DNA of 64,000 nt from Candidatus Edwardsbacteria bacterium (GCA_031082425.1 JAVHLB010000004.1:62001-126000); one strand, 5' to 3'; shown: positions 44,891 to 53,294, numbered from the stretch's first letter. Translations and numbers: made by a program. The notes: generated by a model not told the origin, from the letters alone.

Positions 44891-47332
44891 TTATCCCTTG
44901 GCTTTTTTCAAGGCATCCAGTTTTTGCCGGGTTTTTTCCAGATTTCTTTTAGCCTGGCTGTGTCCGGGATCTGCCGCCAATATTTTCTGCCAGACCCTCA
45001 GGGCCCCCTGATAATCCCCGGAGCTGTACAATTTGCTGCCTTCCTTATACAGGGCATCAATTTCAGTTGCTGTCAGCTTGGGCGGTGCTGGTTCTTTGGC
45101 TTTAATGGTGACTCTGTCCTGCTGTTTTGGGGCCCGGGCTGCTTGTTTTTCGCTTCCAGCGGACCTCGGCTTGGTTTCTGCTCTTGGGGCAGTGTTTATC
45201 TTGACCGTGCTCACTCCGCCGAACACCACTTTCTTTACCGGACGGATCTTTTTTACCACGGCAAATTCCAGGTGGTTGGATATCTCCCCCTGTCTGATGT
45301 TTATCAATCTGGAAGGTTCGCTTTTTAGCTCGTAATCCGGTGGAATACTGTTGAGATCAATGTTCAGTGTCTGCTGGCCGGTGGGAGCATTGGTGATGCG
45401 GAACATGCCGCCACCGTTGGAAATTGCGGCAGTGTTGGAGGGCTGTATTATAATCATAACCCCGGACATTCCGTAATCGTCTCCGTCAAATATCCCGTTA
45501 TTGTTGTTATCCACAAATACCCGCCCTTTGATCCCGCCCAGGGCCGAAACGGTAAAATTGACCAGGGTGGACCGCCAGCCCCCCAGGGAAGCCTGCTTCT
45601 CTCCGGCGCCGATGATGTTATATTCGGCCGAAAGGCTTGTCATGTCTATTTTAACCGTTGGGTTGCTGCTGTTGATATTGGTGAATGAGTATTTCCCCCT
45701 GGCATCGGTGATGGTCTTTCTACCGTTGGAAAGATTCAAGATTATCCCGGGCAATCCGAATTCCCCGGCGTCCTGAAAGCCATTCTTGTTGGCGTCCAGA
45801 AATACCAACCCCTCCAGATCGTTGCCGGAGATGTCGATCCTTCTGGTGAAGAACAGGCCCAGCCGCGACCTGTCGCGCAGGTAGAAGAAGCCGGTATCCT
45901 GGGCGATATTGTTCTCGTTCCACCAGGAGAGGTCCAGCAAATATTTTTTCGAAAGGTTGAATTTCAAATTCAGGCTGGCAACCATGCTTGTATTATTTCG
46001 GTCGCGTTGGTCGACCCGCTGATTGAATCCCAGCTCGACAATGGCCCGGCTGCCGCCCCATAGCCCGGCATTGGTTCCGGCCCGGTAGCGATTGTAATAT
46101 CCGGAGGTTGTCTTCTGGTTATCGCTCCACCGGTCAAATTCCCCGCTCAGCCAGAAGGTGGCCAGCTGCGACCGGTATTGTGGTTTCACCATCCACAGGT
46201 GCCGGGAGGCATTCATTGACTGATCTATTCTCTCTTCCCGGTTTTCAACCTGGTATTTTAATTTCATTTCCAATTGGTTAAAGTTTTGGCTCAATTCTAT
46301 CGTTTGTCCATCGGAAACATACCGCCGGGCATTGGGCCCGCCCCAGCTAACTTTGTTATCTCGGCTGGTATAGCCGACCTTCAGAGAGGGAAGGTTTGAT
46401 AACTTGACACTGGAGCCCGCGCCCCAGGTGTTGGTGATCATGGGATAGAGGGTATCGCCGTCGGCATTGTAATTGGTAAATCTGCCGTCCATTCTTATTA
46501 TTTCGTTTGGCCTCCAGCTGGCGTAGAACCTGGGGCCGTAATAATTCTTGGTCTGTAGCGGCCGGAAATTGGCTCCCAGAAAGTCCAGGCCGGCCGAGAA
46601 ACTGTATTTTTTAGCAGTCCAGGCGATGTTGGCAGAAACCCAGGGAGCCGAGCGGGAGATCATCACTCCGGTCCTCTCCTCTTGGCGTTTCTTCCAGGCC
46701 GTAGCCATCATCATACTTAAGCCCTGGGATATCGTTATATCCACCTGCTGGCCAAACCCGGTTGCCCTCCGGTAAAGGGAGTCGACAGGCAGGCTGCTGG
46801 ATTCCTTATAGAGGAATATCTTTCCCGAAAACCAAGTGGCCGGTTTATAACCTACGTATGAACCCAGCACATTGCGGCTGTTTAATGAAGCGCTTTCCCG
46901 ATAAAGGTCCGAGGGGGTTCCCCCGAATACCCCGGCAGATAAATTATCATACTGATAATCAGCACTGGCGCCCCGTATGCGGTTATTCCACAGACCGGCA
47001 TTGTAGGGCAGGTTGGGGTTGTTATCCCCCAGGCCCACACTGAGCAGGCTGTGGCCGAAAGACATCTGGCTGAATGCCAGCCTGACGGTTTGAAGGTGGA
47101 TCTGGTCCAGGCTGCTGTAGTACATTGAGTATTCGGACAAAAGCTTAAAATTGTCCATTTTCTTTTCCAAAGCGCTTTTCAGGGTATGGCGGTATTCCTG
47201 CTGACCGTAGTATTGCCCGACCAAACTATTGCCCTCCTCAAAACCATAGGTAAAATAAAGCTGATCCCCGGCCTGCACAAACGCAGGACAGGAAATAATC
47301 AACAATACTATGATTTTAAGGAATCCTCGCAT
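44891..47332 (-). CDS. usher-like outer-membrane beta-barrel with SdrD-B domains and a TPR tail
   Basis: An 813-residue exported protein. Signal peptide to about 21; residues 22-500 form a long run of amphipathic beta strands rich in Tyr, Trp, Arg and Asn, resembling an OM barrel. Two SdrD-B-like Ig domains follow (GLVFLDANKNGFQDAGEFGL at 508-527; GRVFVDNNNNGIFDGDDYGM at 603-622), then a Pro/Lys/Ala-rich linker (695-755) and a TPR-like module at 757-813. Barrels followed by such carboxypeptidase-regulatory-like domains occur in chaperone-usher ushers. No N-terminal usher domain, plug or usher signature is recognised, so homology to FimD is unproven. Its ATG abuts the chaperone stop (TAGATG), with AAAGGA as ribosome binding site. 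Confidence 0.75.
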   Translation of the reverse strand: MRGFLKIIVLLIISCPAFVQAGDQLYFTYGFEEGNSLVGQYYGQQEYRHTLKSALEKKMDNFKLLSEYSMYYSSLDQIHLQTVRLAFSQMSFGHSLLSVGLGDNNPNLPYNAGLWNNRIRGASADYQYDNLSAGVFGGTPSDLYRESASLNSRNVLGSYVGYKPATWFSGKIFLYKESSSLPVDSLYRRATGFGQQVDITISQGLSMMMATAWKKRQEERTGVMISRSAPWVSANIAWTAKKYSFSAGLDFLGANFRPLQTKNYYGPRFYASWRPNEIIRMDGRFTNYNADGDTLYPMITNTWGAGSSVKLSNLPSLKVGYTSRDNKVSWGGPNARRYVSDGQTIELSQNFNQLEMKLKYQVENREERIDQSMNASRHLWMVKPQYRSQLATFWLSGEFDRWSDNQKTTSGYYNRYRAGTNAGLWGGSRAIVELGFNQRVDQRDRNNTSMVASLNLKFNLSKKYLLDLSWWNENNIAQDTGFFYLRDRSRLGLFFTRRIDISGNDLEGLVFLDANKNGFQDAGEFGLPGIILNLSNGRKTITDARGKYSFTNINSSNPTVKIDMTSLSAEYNIIGAGEKQASLGGWRSTLVNFTVSALGGIKGRVFVDNNNNGIFDGDDYGMSGVMIIIQPSNTAAISNGGGMFRITNAPTGQQTLNIDLNSIPPDYELKSEPSRLINIRQGEISNHLEFAVVKKIRPVKKVVFGGVSTVKINTAPRAETKPRSAGSEKQAARAPKQQDRVTIKAKEPAPPKLTATEIDALYKEGSKLYSSGDYQGALRVWQKILAADPGHSQAKRNLEKTRQKLDALKKAKG

Positions 47333-48406
47333 CTATCCTTTTATCTTTTTCAAGGCGTCCAATTTGGCTTTGGTCCGTTCCAGGTTCTTTCTGGCGGTGG
47401 TATTTCCGGGGTCGGCTTTTAAAAGTTTCTGCCAGGTGGAAAAAGAAGATTGATAATCACCTGCCGTATATTGATTGGTGGCCAGACCAAAGAGGCTTTT
47501 TATCTCCTCGGGGGAAAGCTTGACCGCCGGCGCCATCGGCTTGGCCGCTTTGCCGGAGTTTTTTATGGAGCTTTTCGACTGTGGTATCGGCCAATCGTGT
47601 CTGGGAATTTCTGTCGCCACCAGATTGACCATGGTCTCTCCGGATAAAATCTCGGCTCCTCCGTAATCCACCAGGGCAAATAGATTATAGCTGCCGGGTT
47701 TTATATTGACAAGCGGGATCCTAAAGATTCGTTCGGAATTTGGCAAAACCGCCTGATTATCATCATTGAGAACCAATTTGTCGACCGTCCAGCCATCATT
47801 GGTTTTTATTTCCACCGTACCCCTGGGGCGGATCAGAACGTTTCCTTTATTTAAAACCCCCAGCTCTACCTGGGCGGTGGCGGTTTTAACCGTATTGTGC
47901 AATGATAGCGAGCTTAACTCCCCATCCTTGTGCCCGGTGCCGGCAACATTGATGACGAACAGGGTGCCAACCCTGACTGATAAACGGCTGCCGCTGTTCT
48001 TGGCCCCATCCTGAGGTTTGGTATGAAAAAAAATTGATGCCAGATAGGTTCCCGAGGCATTGTCCGGAACCTTTAAAGTATACCGGATCTTCTGGTTGGT
48101 GCCCTGAGAAAGAAAGAAATTTTCCGGGTTGACCAAAAACCAGGATTCACATGATGTGGCCAGAGTTCCTCCCTCGGGAAAAAGGAGCTCGCCGTATATA
48201 TCCATGCCGACATCGGTGATATAACATAATACCTGGGTTTTTTCCTTCCCCTTGTTATCCACGCTGATAACACCAGTCCGGCTCTCACCCGGCACAACGC
48301 TAATGTCCACCCTGGACGGCCAAACGTTTATGGAAAGCGCCCCCTGGCCCAAGGCAAAAGCGGTTGATAAAATAGCAATCAGCGTTGATGCAACGACATT
48401 TTTCAT
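47333..48406 (-). CDS. PapD-like periplasmic chaperone with a C-terminal TPR module
   Basis: A 357-residue exported protein. After the signal peptide (to about 20), residues 25-250 form two Ig-like halves in the style of fimbrial chaperones or DUF916-type proteins: INVWPSRVDISVVPGESRTGVISVDN, a FFLSQGTNQKIRYTLKVP strand ladder, then SVRVGTLFVINVAGTG. The paired Arg/Lys anchors of PapD were not located with certainty. A linker rich in Pro/Ala/Lys leads to a final 61-residue TPR-like unit that matches the end of the neighbouring barrel protein at 31 of 61 positions. Probably binds the pilin-like products in the periplasm. ATG 48406 is preferred to GTG 48409. Confidence 0.75.
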   Translation of the reverse strand: MKNVVASTLIAILSTAFALGQGALSINVWPSRVDISVVPGESRTGVISVDNKGKEKTQVLCYITDVGMDIYGELLFPEGGTLATSCESWFLVNPENFFLSQGTNQKIRYTLKVPDNASGTYLASIFFHTKPQDGAKNSGSRLSVRVGTLFVINVAGTGHKDGELSSLSLHNTVKTATAQVELGVLNKGNVLIRPRGTVEIKTNDGWTVDKLVLNDDNQAVLPNSERIFRIPLVNIKPGSYNLFALVDYGGAEILSGETMVNLVATEIPRHDWPIPQSKSSIKNSGKAAKPMAPAVKLSPEEIKSLFGLATNQYTAGDYQSSFSTWQKLLKADPGNTTARKNLERTKAKLDALKKIKG

Positions 48407-48436
48407 CACTATCGGGCTCTAAAATTAAAGTCAAAA

Positions 48437-48468
48437 GCGGGGCACCCCTTAAATAAGTGATGCCCCGC
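48437..48468 (-). terminator. terminator between the pilin-like and chaperone genes
   Basis: The stem GCGGGGCA / TGCCCCGC with a 16-base loop is followed on the minus strand by TTTTGACTTT. As the pilin-like gene lies upstream, partial termination here would give far more pilin than chaperone message. Confidence 0.7.
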
Positions 48469-48485
48469 CTTGTTGAAATGCCAGC

Positions 48486-48995
48486 TTACGGGGTGGCGGT
48501 CAAAGTATAGGTGATGACGTTGGTGTACAGACCGGCAGCCGCAGGTGCAGGGATGGTTAGGCTCAGGGTGGTTGTTAATGCAAGCCCCGCCGCAATCTTG
48601 TCTTCCGCAGGCGTTGCTGACGTGTAGGCCGTGGCGGGTGCTAAGGAAAACTCACCATTGACCCAGGTACCGGCTCCACCTGCTCCGGCATAGGTGAAGT
48701 TAGCCGACGGGATCGATTCCAGGGCTACATCATTGGTCAGGTCACGATCCTTGTTGAGCTGCAAACCCCAGGGTATCTTTTGATTCGACCTTACGGTTGC
48801 AACCACATCTGCCGGCGTTGCAATATCGCCCGGCTCCAACAGGCCAAAGTCAATTGCCGCCACATCCAGCGTAATTGACCAAATACCATTGACAGTTACC
48901 TGAACATCCACGGTGGCTGTTTCGTCCGCAGGTTGGGCCAGTGCCATCCCGGCAAACAGAGCGATTACCAAGCTGGCAAGCAAAAGTTTCTTCAT
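48486..48995 (-). CDS. pilin-like secreted Ig-fold subunit
   Basis: A 169-residue exported protein with signal peptide MKKLLLASLVIALFAGMALAQ. The mature part is rich in Ala, Thr and Val, has no cysteine, and shows alternating beta strands (VDVQVTVNGIWSITLDVAAIDFGLLEPGDI, LALTTTLSLTIP, VITYTLTATP) like spore-coat-U/fimbrial-adhesin or DUF4402-type subunits. A perfect AAGGAGGT ribosome binding site three bases before the ATG, a palindromic upstream region and a downstream terminator all suggest high, regulated expression. It precedes the chaperone and barrel genes and is the best candidate for the fibre subunit. Family not certain. Confidence 0.72.
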   Translation of the reverse strand: MKKLLLASLVIALFAGMALAQPADETATVDVQVTVNGIWSITLDVAAIDFGLLEPGDIATPADVVATVRSNQKIPWGLQLNKDRDLTNDVALESIPSANFTYAGAGGAGTWVNGEFSLAPATAYTSATPAEDKIAAGLALTTTLSLTIPAPAAAGLYTNVITYTLTATP

Positions 48996-48998
48996 TTT

Positions 48999-49006
48999 AC
49001 CTCCTT
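48999..49006 (-). promoter_or_regulatory. perfect ribosome binding site of the pilin-like gene
   Basis: AAGGAGGT lies three bases before the ATG at 48995, the best Shine-Dalgarno match noticed in the window. Confidence 0.8.
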
Positions 49007-49035
49007 GTTTGTTTAGTTGATAATTATTTTAATTG

Positions 49036-49093
49036 TTGTCTTGACAATAATTGCATGCAATTTTTATTCCCATTTGGGAACAATATTCGTTCC
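49036..49093. promoter_or_regulatory. cluster of four palindromes upstream of the pilin-like gene
   Basis: TTGTCTTGACAA (49036-49047), AATTGCATGCAATT (49049-49062), TTCCCA-TT-TGGGAA (49067-49080) and GGAAC-7-GTTCC (49077-49093) follow one another in 58 bases, 40-100 bases before the start codon. On the minus strand the stretch GGGAATAAAAATTGCA resembles a -24/-12 (sigma54) promoter, but imperfectly. The remaining gap 49094-49380 is AT-rich and shows nothing else. Confidence 0.5.
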
Positions 49094-49391
49094 ACAATAT
49101 TTTGTTATTCTATTATTAAAATACCCCACATTTAGATTTCTACAATTAACTTCTTTTTATATGTGCAAATTCTTCTCTTGCTTTTTGCATATATATAACT
49201 TATTAGGCGTCAATACTGATACACAAGGATAATCTTTTATAACTTGGTATTGCCATTGTAGGTTGAATAATAGCTATGCTTTGATGCTTATTGATTGTCG
49301 TGACGGACAGGCAACATCTTTTAGTGGTTAACGTTTTTTCTTTGTCATCTTGGCTTCTGCCAAGTTACAGTGAATTTGTGAAAAACCATGA

Positions 49392-49407
49392 CCCCGATAG
49401 ATCGGGG
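49392..49407 (-). terminator. possible terminator after tRNA-Val
   Basis: CCCCGAT-AG-ATCGGGG is a perfect hairpin; on the minus strand it is followed by TCATGGTTTTTC. Confidence 0.55.
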
Positions 49408-49427
49408 CGACCTCCTGCGTCGTCCAG

Positions 49428-49505
49428 TGGTGGGCGATGAGGGGATCGAACCCCCGACCTCCTGCGTGTAAAGCAGGCGCTCTAACCAAGCTGAGCTAAT
49501 CGCCC
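49428..49505 (-). tRNA. tRNA-Val (TAC anticodon)
   Basis: Read leftward from 49505, GGGCGAT starts the acceptor arm, TAGCTCAGCTTGGTTAGAGC is the D arm, the anticodon stem CCTGC/GCAGG carries the loop TTTACAC (anticodon TAC), and GGGGGTTCGATCCCC forms the T arm. Discriminator A is followed by an encoded CCA (49430-49428). It lies between the two small secreted-protein genes of the fibre-like locus. Confidence 0.95.
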
Positions 49506-49689
49506 AATGATAAATAAAGGCCTTCGTATGATCGTAGTATATCTCATTTGGTGGCGATTTGTCAAGCAACGTCCAGCCTGGAAACATACAACAATAGCCA
49601 AGGATCTATCTTTCCTCAGCTATTTTATAAACTCTCCCAAATGATCTATATTTGCACTTATGGGTAAGACCGGGAAATAATACATCTGA

Positions 49690-50187
49690 TCATTTCGGCT
49701 CGGCCACAAACGAAGCTTCAAATTGGTAGTCGCCAACCGGGGTATTGTCGCTCAATAGATATCTTATATCCAGGGAGACCTTGGAGCCTCGCTCTATTTT
49801 ATAGCTTTCGTATATGTCGTGCAAGCTCCCGGTGACTTCACGAAAATTTTTCTCGCCGGATAACCTATAGAGCATCTTCCCTTTTGTCTCTCTGTTTGAA
49901 GGGTCTATCTGGCCCATTACCCTGGCGCCATCGGTACTGTTGCACCAAACTTTAAGAACAATGGCCTTCGGCAGATCGACATATCCCCTGGTTTTATCTT
50001 CGTTGCCGACACTTAACATATTTGATGCGCTCAGCACTTCGATCCGGGCCTTTTTGGCCACGCTTACCGACACATTAACGGTTCGGTAGATGTCGCTGGG
50101 GTTCAATAAAGCAACCGTCTGGCCGAAAGCTGATTTTGTGCTTATTGCCAGGATCGCGATCATTATTATTTTGACATGCTTTTTCAT
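49690..50187 (-). CDS. small exported Ig-like protein, possible second fibre subunit
   Basis: A 165-residue protein with a signal peptide (MKKHVKIIMIAILAISTKSAFGQ). The mature part has beta-strand patterns (TVNVSVSVAKKARIEVLSAS; SLDIRYLLSDNTPVGDYQFEASFVAEP) like the pilin-like protein and the spore-coat-U family, with a single cysteine. I choose ATG 50187, preceded by GGAGAGAG, over an unconserved upstream start at 50223. It lies upstream of the pilin-like, chaperone and barrel genes in the same direction, but separated by tRNA-Val and by its own gap, so it may be a separate unit. A tip adhesin or minor subunit is a guess. Confidence 0.65.
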   Translation of the reverse strand: MKKHVKIIMIAILAISTKSAFGQTVALLNPSDIYRTVNVSVSVAKKARIEVLSASNMLSVGNEDKTRGYVDLPKAIVLKVWCNSTDGARVMGQIDPSNRETKGKMLYRLSGEKNFREVTGSLHDIYESYKIERGSKVSLDIRYLLSDNTPVGDYQFEASFVAEPK

Positions 50188-50349
50188 TTTTCTCTCTCCA
50201 ATGGCATATAAAGCATGGAGCATGCCAATACGATACCTAACTCATATAGCGTTGATTCCCTTTATGTTCCGTTAATAGTTGGAAAATATTAATGTTTTAT
50301 ATTACCCGGTTTTGTCAAATATATGTGACAGCAGAACTCCATAAACGAC

Positions 50350-50380
50350 AAAAGCCCCGGCGTATAAACGCCGGGGCTTT
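50350..50380 (-). terminator. terminator of the M23 peptidase gene
   Basis: AAAGCCCCGGCGT-ATAAA-CGCCGGGGCTTT lies 16 bases past the stop; the minus strand continues TGTCG after AAAGC...CTTTT. Confidence 0.85.
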
Positions 50381-50395
50381 GACCATCTTCTTGGC

Positions 50396-51379
50396 TTATT
50401 CTCCCAGATCGCCCATATAGCCGATGGGGTCGACCGGTGTGCCGTTCATTCGCACTTCATAATGCAGATGCGGCCCGGTGGAGCGCCCGGTGGAGCCCAC
50501 AAAGCCGATCACCTGGCCTTTTTTGACCCGGTCGCCTATCTCAACATTGAATTTAGAGAGATGCCCGAATCTGGTGGTATATCCTGTTCCATGGTCCAAT
50601 TCTACCAGATTGCCGTAATCGCCCACCCGGCTCCTGATGGTCACCACCCCCTCGGCCGGTGCGCTTACCGGCGTACCGCGGGGCACGGCTATGTCCAGCC
50701 CGTAATGATTCTCCGAGTGCCCGCTCCGTCTCCACCTGCGAACACCGAAGGTGGAGGTCATCTTACCGAACAGCGGCGCCAGTTCGGGGGTGGCCGAAAG
50801 CAGGCATTCCTTGGTCTCCAGGTAACCGTCAATTTTTTTAAGCTCAGAAACCTGCTGGAAGATATCGGGGATGACCCGGGCCTCCAGTTGGGCCGTTTCA
50901 ACAGGCCTATTGATATCATATCGGCCGAGGGTGATGGGCGACTCCGGACCGCCGGCGTCCTCCCCCTCCTCCACTATGTTGGCGGTCTTGAAGCCGGCCT
51001 GGATCTTGACCTTGACCGCCAGTTTGCGCAGATTATCCACCTGCCGGGCCAGGCTGCCCACCGAGGCCAGGTAATTGCTGCGCTCCTTTTTAAGCTGGGC
51101 CTGGAGAGATGAGATGTCGTGGGATAAAGAGTCCTTGACCTGGTCATATCCCTTGCGCTCTTCCTTTAAGACCTCGTTCTCCTTGAAGGTGGGCTCAAAG
51201 GCGGTCTTGAGTTTATGGTGGAACAGGTAATGCCGGGCGATGAAAAAACCGGAGATGCCCGCCGCCGTTATAGTTGTCAGCAAAATGGCATTCAGCCACC
51301 AAGAGTGAAAGAACACTGACTTTCCCTGCTCCCCGTGATGCGGCAGGATGATGAACGAGTATGATTTCTTAAATATCAT
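50396..51379 (-). CDS. M23-family (LytM) zinc metallopeptidase, membrane-anchored
   Basis: A 327-residue cell-wall peptidase. An N-terminal membrane helix (near 29-48, LNAILLTTITAAGISGFFIA) is followed by a coiled-coil region (about 60-125) and a C-terminal peptidase domain from about 200: HYGLDIAVPRGTPVSAPAEGVV supplies the first His/Asp ligands and GPHLHYEVRMNGTPVDP the HxH motif, so it should be an active DD-endopeptidase acting on peptidoglycan cross-links, unlike EnvC/NlpD-type inactive forms. I start at ATG 51379 because GGGAG lies five bases before it, rather than at 51391. Confidence 0.92.
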   Translation of the reverse strand: MIFKKSYSFIILPHHGEQGKSVFFHSWWLNAILLTTITAAGISGFFIARHYLFHHKLKTAFEPTFKENEVLKEERKGYDQVKDSLSHDISSLQAQLKKERSNYLASVGSLARQVDNLRKLAVKVKIQAGFKTANIVEEGEDAGGPESPITLGRYDINRPVETAQLEARVIPDIFQQVSELKKIDGYLETKECLLSATPELAPLFGKMTSTFGVRRWRRSGHSENHYGLDIAVPRGTPVSAPAEGVVTIRSRVGDYGNLVELDHGTGYTTRFGHLSKFNVEIGDRVKKGQVIGFVGSTGRSTGPHLHYEVRMNGTPVDPIGYMGDLGE

Positions 51380-51447
51380 AAGCACTCCCATTCTTTAAAT
51401 GCAGACGGGCCAATTACTAATTTGTAATTACGAATTAGTAATTTCCC

Positions 51448-52659
51448 TCATTTCAATACCCCCAGTTTCTTGCCCACCTTGGTAAAAGCTTCGATGGCCT
51501 TGTCCAAATGCTCCCGCTCGTGGGCCGCCGATATCTGGACCCGGATCCTGGCCCGGCCCCGCGGCACCACCGGGTAGAAGAACCCGACCACGTAGATGCC
51601 CTCGTCATAGAGCATCCGGGACATCTGCTGGACGATCTCGGCCTCATGCAGGATGATGGGCACGATTGGGTGAATGCCTTCCCTGATGTCGAACCCGGCC
51701 TCCTTCATCTTCTGCCTGAAGTACAGGGCGTTGCTCATCACTTTGTCCCGCAGGGCGGTGGAGCCCTGCATCATTTCAATCGCCTTGATGGTGGCGGCCA
51801 CTACCGACGGGCTGATGGTGTTGGAGAACAGGTAGGGCCTGGAGCGCTGGCGCAGGATATCCACGATCTCCTTGCTGGATGACACGCAGCCGCCCGAGGC
51901 CCCTCCCAGCGCCTTGCCGAAGGTGGTGGTGATGATGTCCACCCGTCCCATCACGTCGAAATGCTGGTGGGTGCCGCGGCCGGTGGGACCCACGAACCCG
52001 CTGGCGTGGCTCTCGTCCACCAGCACCATGGCCTCGTATTCTTCCGCCAGGTTGCAGATCTGCTCCAGCGGAGCCAGGTCGCCGTCCATGGAGAAGACCC
52101 CGTCGGTGACGATCATCCTAAAGCGCTTGTTCATTGTCTGCTTCAGGTGATTTTCCAGGTCATGCATGTCCATGTGCTTAAAGCGGCGCCTCTCGGCCTT
52201 GCAAAGCCTGATGCCGTCGATGATGGAGGCGTGGTTCAGCTCGTCCGAGATCAGGGCGTCCTCCTCGCCCAAAAGGGCCTCGAACACGCCCAGGTTGGCG
52301 TCGAAGCAGGAGGAATACAGGATGGCGTCCTCCATCCCCAGGAATTTGGAGATCTTCTGCTCCAGTTCCTTGTGTTTGTCCTGGGTGCCGCAGATGAACC
52401 GGACCGACGACAGCCCGAAGCCCCGCTCCTCCAGGCCCTTCTGGGCCGCGGCCACTATGGCCGGGTGGCTGGAGAGCCCCAGGTAGTTGTTGGCGCAGAA
52501 GTTGATGACCTCCTTCTGGGGCGAGTTGGGCGGGTATTCCACCATGATGCTGGCCGCCTGGGGCGTGTGGATGTAGCGCTCCTCCTTGAAAAGATCGGCG
52601 TTCTTCAGCTCCACCAGTTCGTTGCGGTAAAATTCCTTTACCTTGATGTGCAGTGCCAT
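51448..52659 (-). CDS. kbl: 2-amino-3-ketobutyrate CoA ligase (glycine C-acetyltransferase)
   Basis: A 403-residue PLP-dependent alpha-oxoamine synthase. It cleaves 2-amino-3-oxobutyrate with CoA to glycine and acetyl-CoA, the second step of threonine breakdown. It closely follows the E. coli enzyme: VINFCANNYLGLSSHP, YSSCFDAN (115-122), H143 in LNHASIIDG, D215 in LVDESH and the Schiff-base K249 in TTFGKALGGASGG. The matching first-step enzyme, TDH, lies at 60007 in this window. It is one of two tandem paralogs, and the nearer to standard KBL. The ribosome binding site is weak. Confidence 0.93.
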   Translation of the reverse strand: MALHIKVKEFYRNELVELKNADLFKEERYIHTPQAASIMVEYPPNSPQKEVINFCANNYLGLSSHPAIVAAAQKGLEERGFGLSSVRFICGTQDKHKELEQKISKFLGMEDAILYSSCFDANLGVFEALLGEEDALISDELNHASIIDGIRLCKAERRRFKHMDMHDLENHLKQTMNKRFRMIVTDGVFSMDGDLAPLEQICNLAEEYEAMVLVDESHASGFVGPTGRGTHQHFDVMGRVDIITTTFGKALGGASGGCVSSSKEIVDILRQRSRPYLFSNTISPSVVAATIKAIEMMQGSTALRDKVMSNALYFRQKMKEAGFDIREGIHPIVPIILHEAEIVQQMSRMLYDEGIYVVGFFYPVVPRGRARIRVQISAAHEREHLDKAIEAFTKVGKKLGVLK

Positions 52660-52776
52660 GATGTGTTGGTGATTACCCCTTGTGTTATATTAGAAAGAAA
52701 TAGTTAACGAAGTCAGTGACCATTTTTTATTTGCTAAATAATATCTTTAAATTCTCTAGGCATTAACAATGCCTAT

Positions 52777-53187
52777 TTAAAATGACCTGTAAGAAAAATA
52801 TGGAAATATTATTAAGTGGAAAATCGACATAAAATATATGTATATAAAAAGATTAATTGGTATGATTTTATAAAAGTCTTTAATAAAAAATATTCTATTG
52901 ATTGCTAAAAAAATACCTAAATAAATCACTGATGACAGTGTAAAATAAATAACATATGAAACGAACCCTGAAAAAACAGTGACATTTAAATAACTTAATA
53001 AAAACATAACTAATCCAATTATTGGAAAGCATAAAAAGCCACACAAAATGCTTTTAAATATCTGCCATTTCTTTAAAATAATTTTTATACCAAAAAAATA
53101 AAAGATCATAGGTAATATAAAATTACCCAACAACAAGATTGTAGTATAAATTGGTGCGTGTGGTGATGTTAAACCAGAACCTGGCAT
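52777..53187 (-). CDS. AT-rich four-helix membrane protein, unknown
   Basis: A 136-residue, very hydrophobic protein with about four membrane helices and no recognised domain. The start at 53187 follows AAAAGGAG by six bases, so it is likely real. Base composition is far more AT-rich than the two KBL genes on either side, and the codon use follows, which suggests recent acquisition. It is flanked by an inverted repeat (CGGCGGGA...TCCCGCCG, 53263-53294). No function proposed. Confidence 0.6.
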   Translation of the reverse strand: MPGSGLTSPHAPIYTTILLLGNFILPMIFYFFGIKIILKKWQIFKSILCGFLCFPIIGLVMFLLSYLNVTVFSGFVSYVIYFTLSSVIYLGIFLAINRIFFIKDFYKIIPINLFIYIYFMSIFHLIIFPYFSYRSF

Positions 53188-53262
53188 AATACACTCCTTT
53201 TCAATTTTATATGTAGAGTGCAACCTGTAACAAATAAAAGTAATACTATACAAAGCACAAAC

Positions 53263-53294
53263 GGCGGGACGGGAGTTGAATCCCTTCCCGCCGC
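53263..53294. repeat. GC-rich inverted repeat upstream of the AT-rich gene
   Basis: CGGCGGGACGGGA and TTCCCGCCG-type arms surround a short loop; further left, 53395-53428 carries a 'tttgtgtctttgtgcctttgtgg' type degenerate repeat. Could act as a terminator for the second KBL-side unit. Confidence 0.45.

Noticed and set aside
49017..49232. 71-codon plus-strand frame upstream of the pilin-like gene
   Set aside because: It has no ribosome binding site, lies over the palindrome cluster, and its Phe/Ile/Leu bias is that of AT-rich noncoding DNA.
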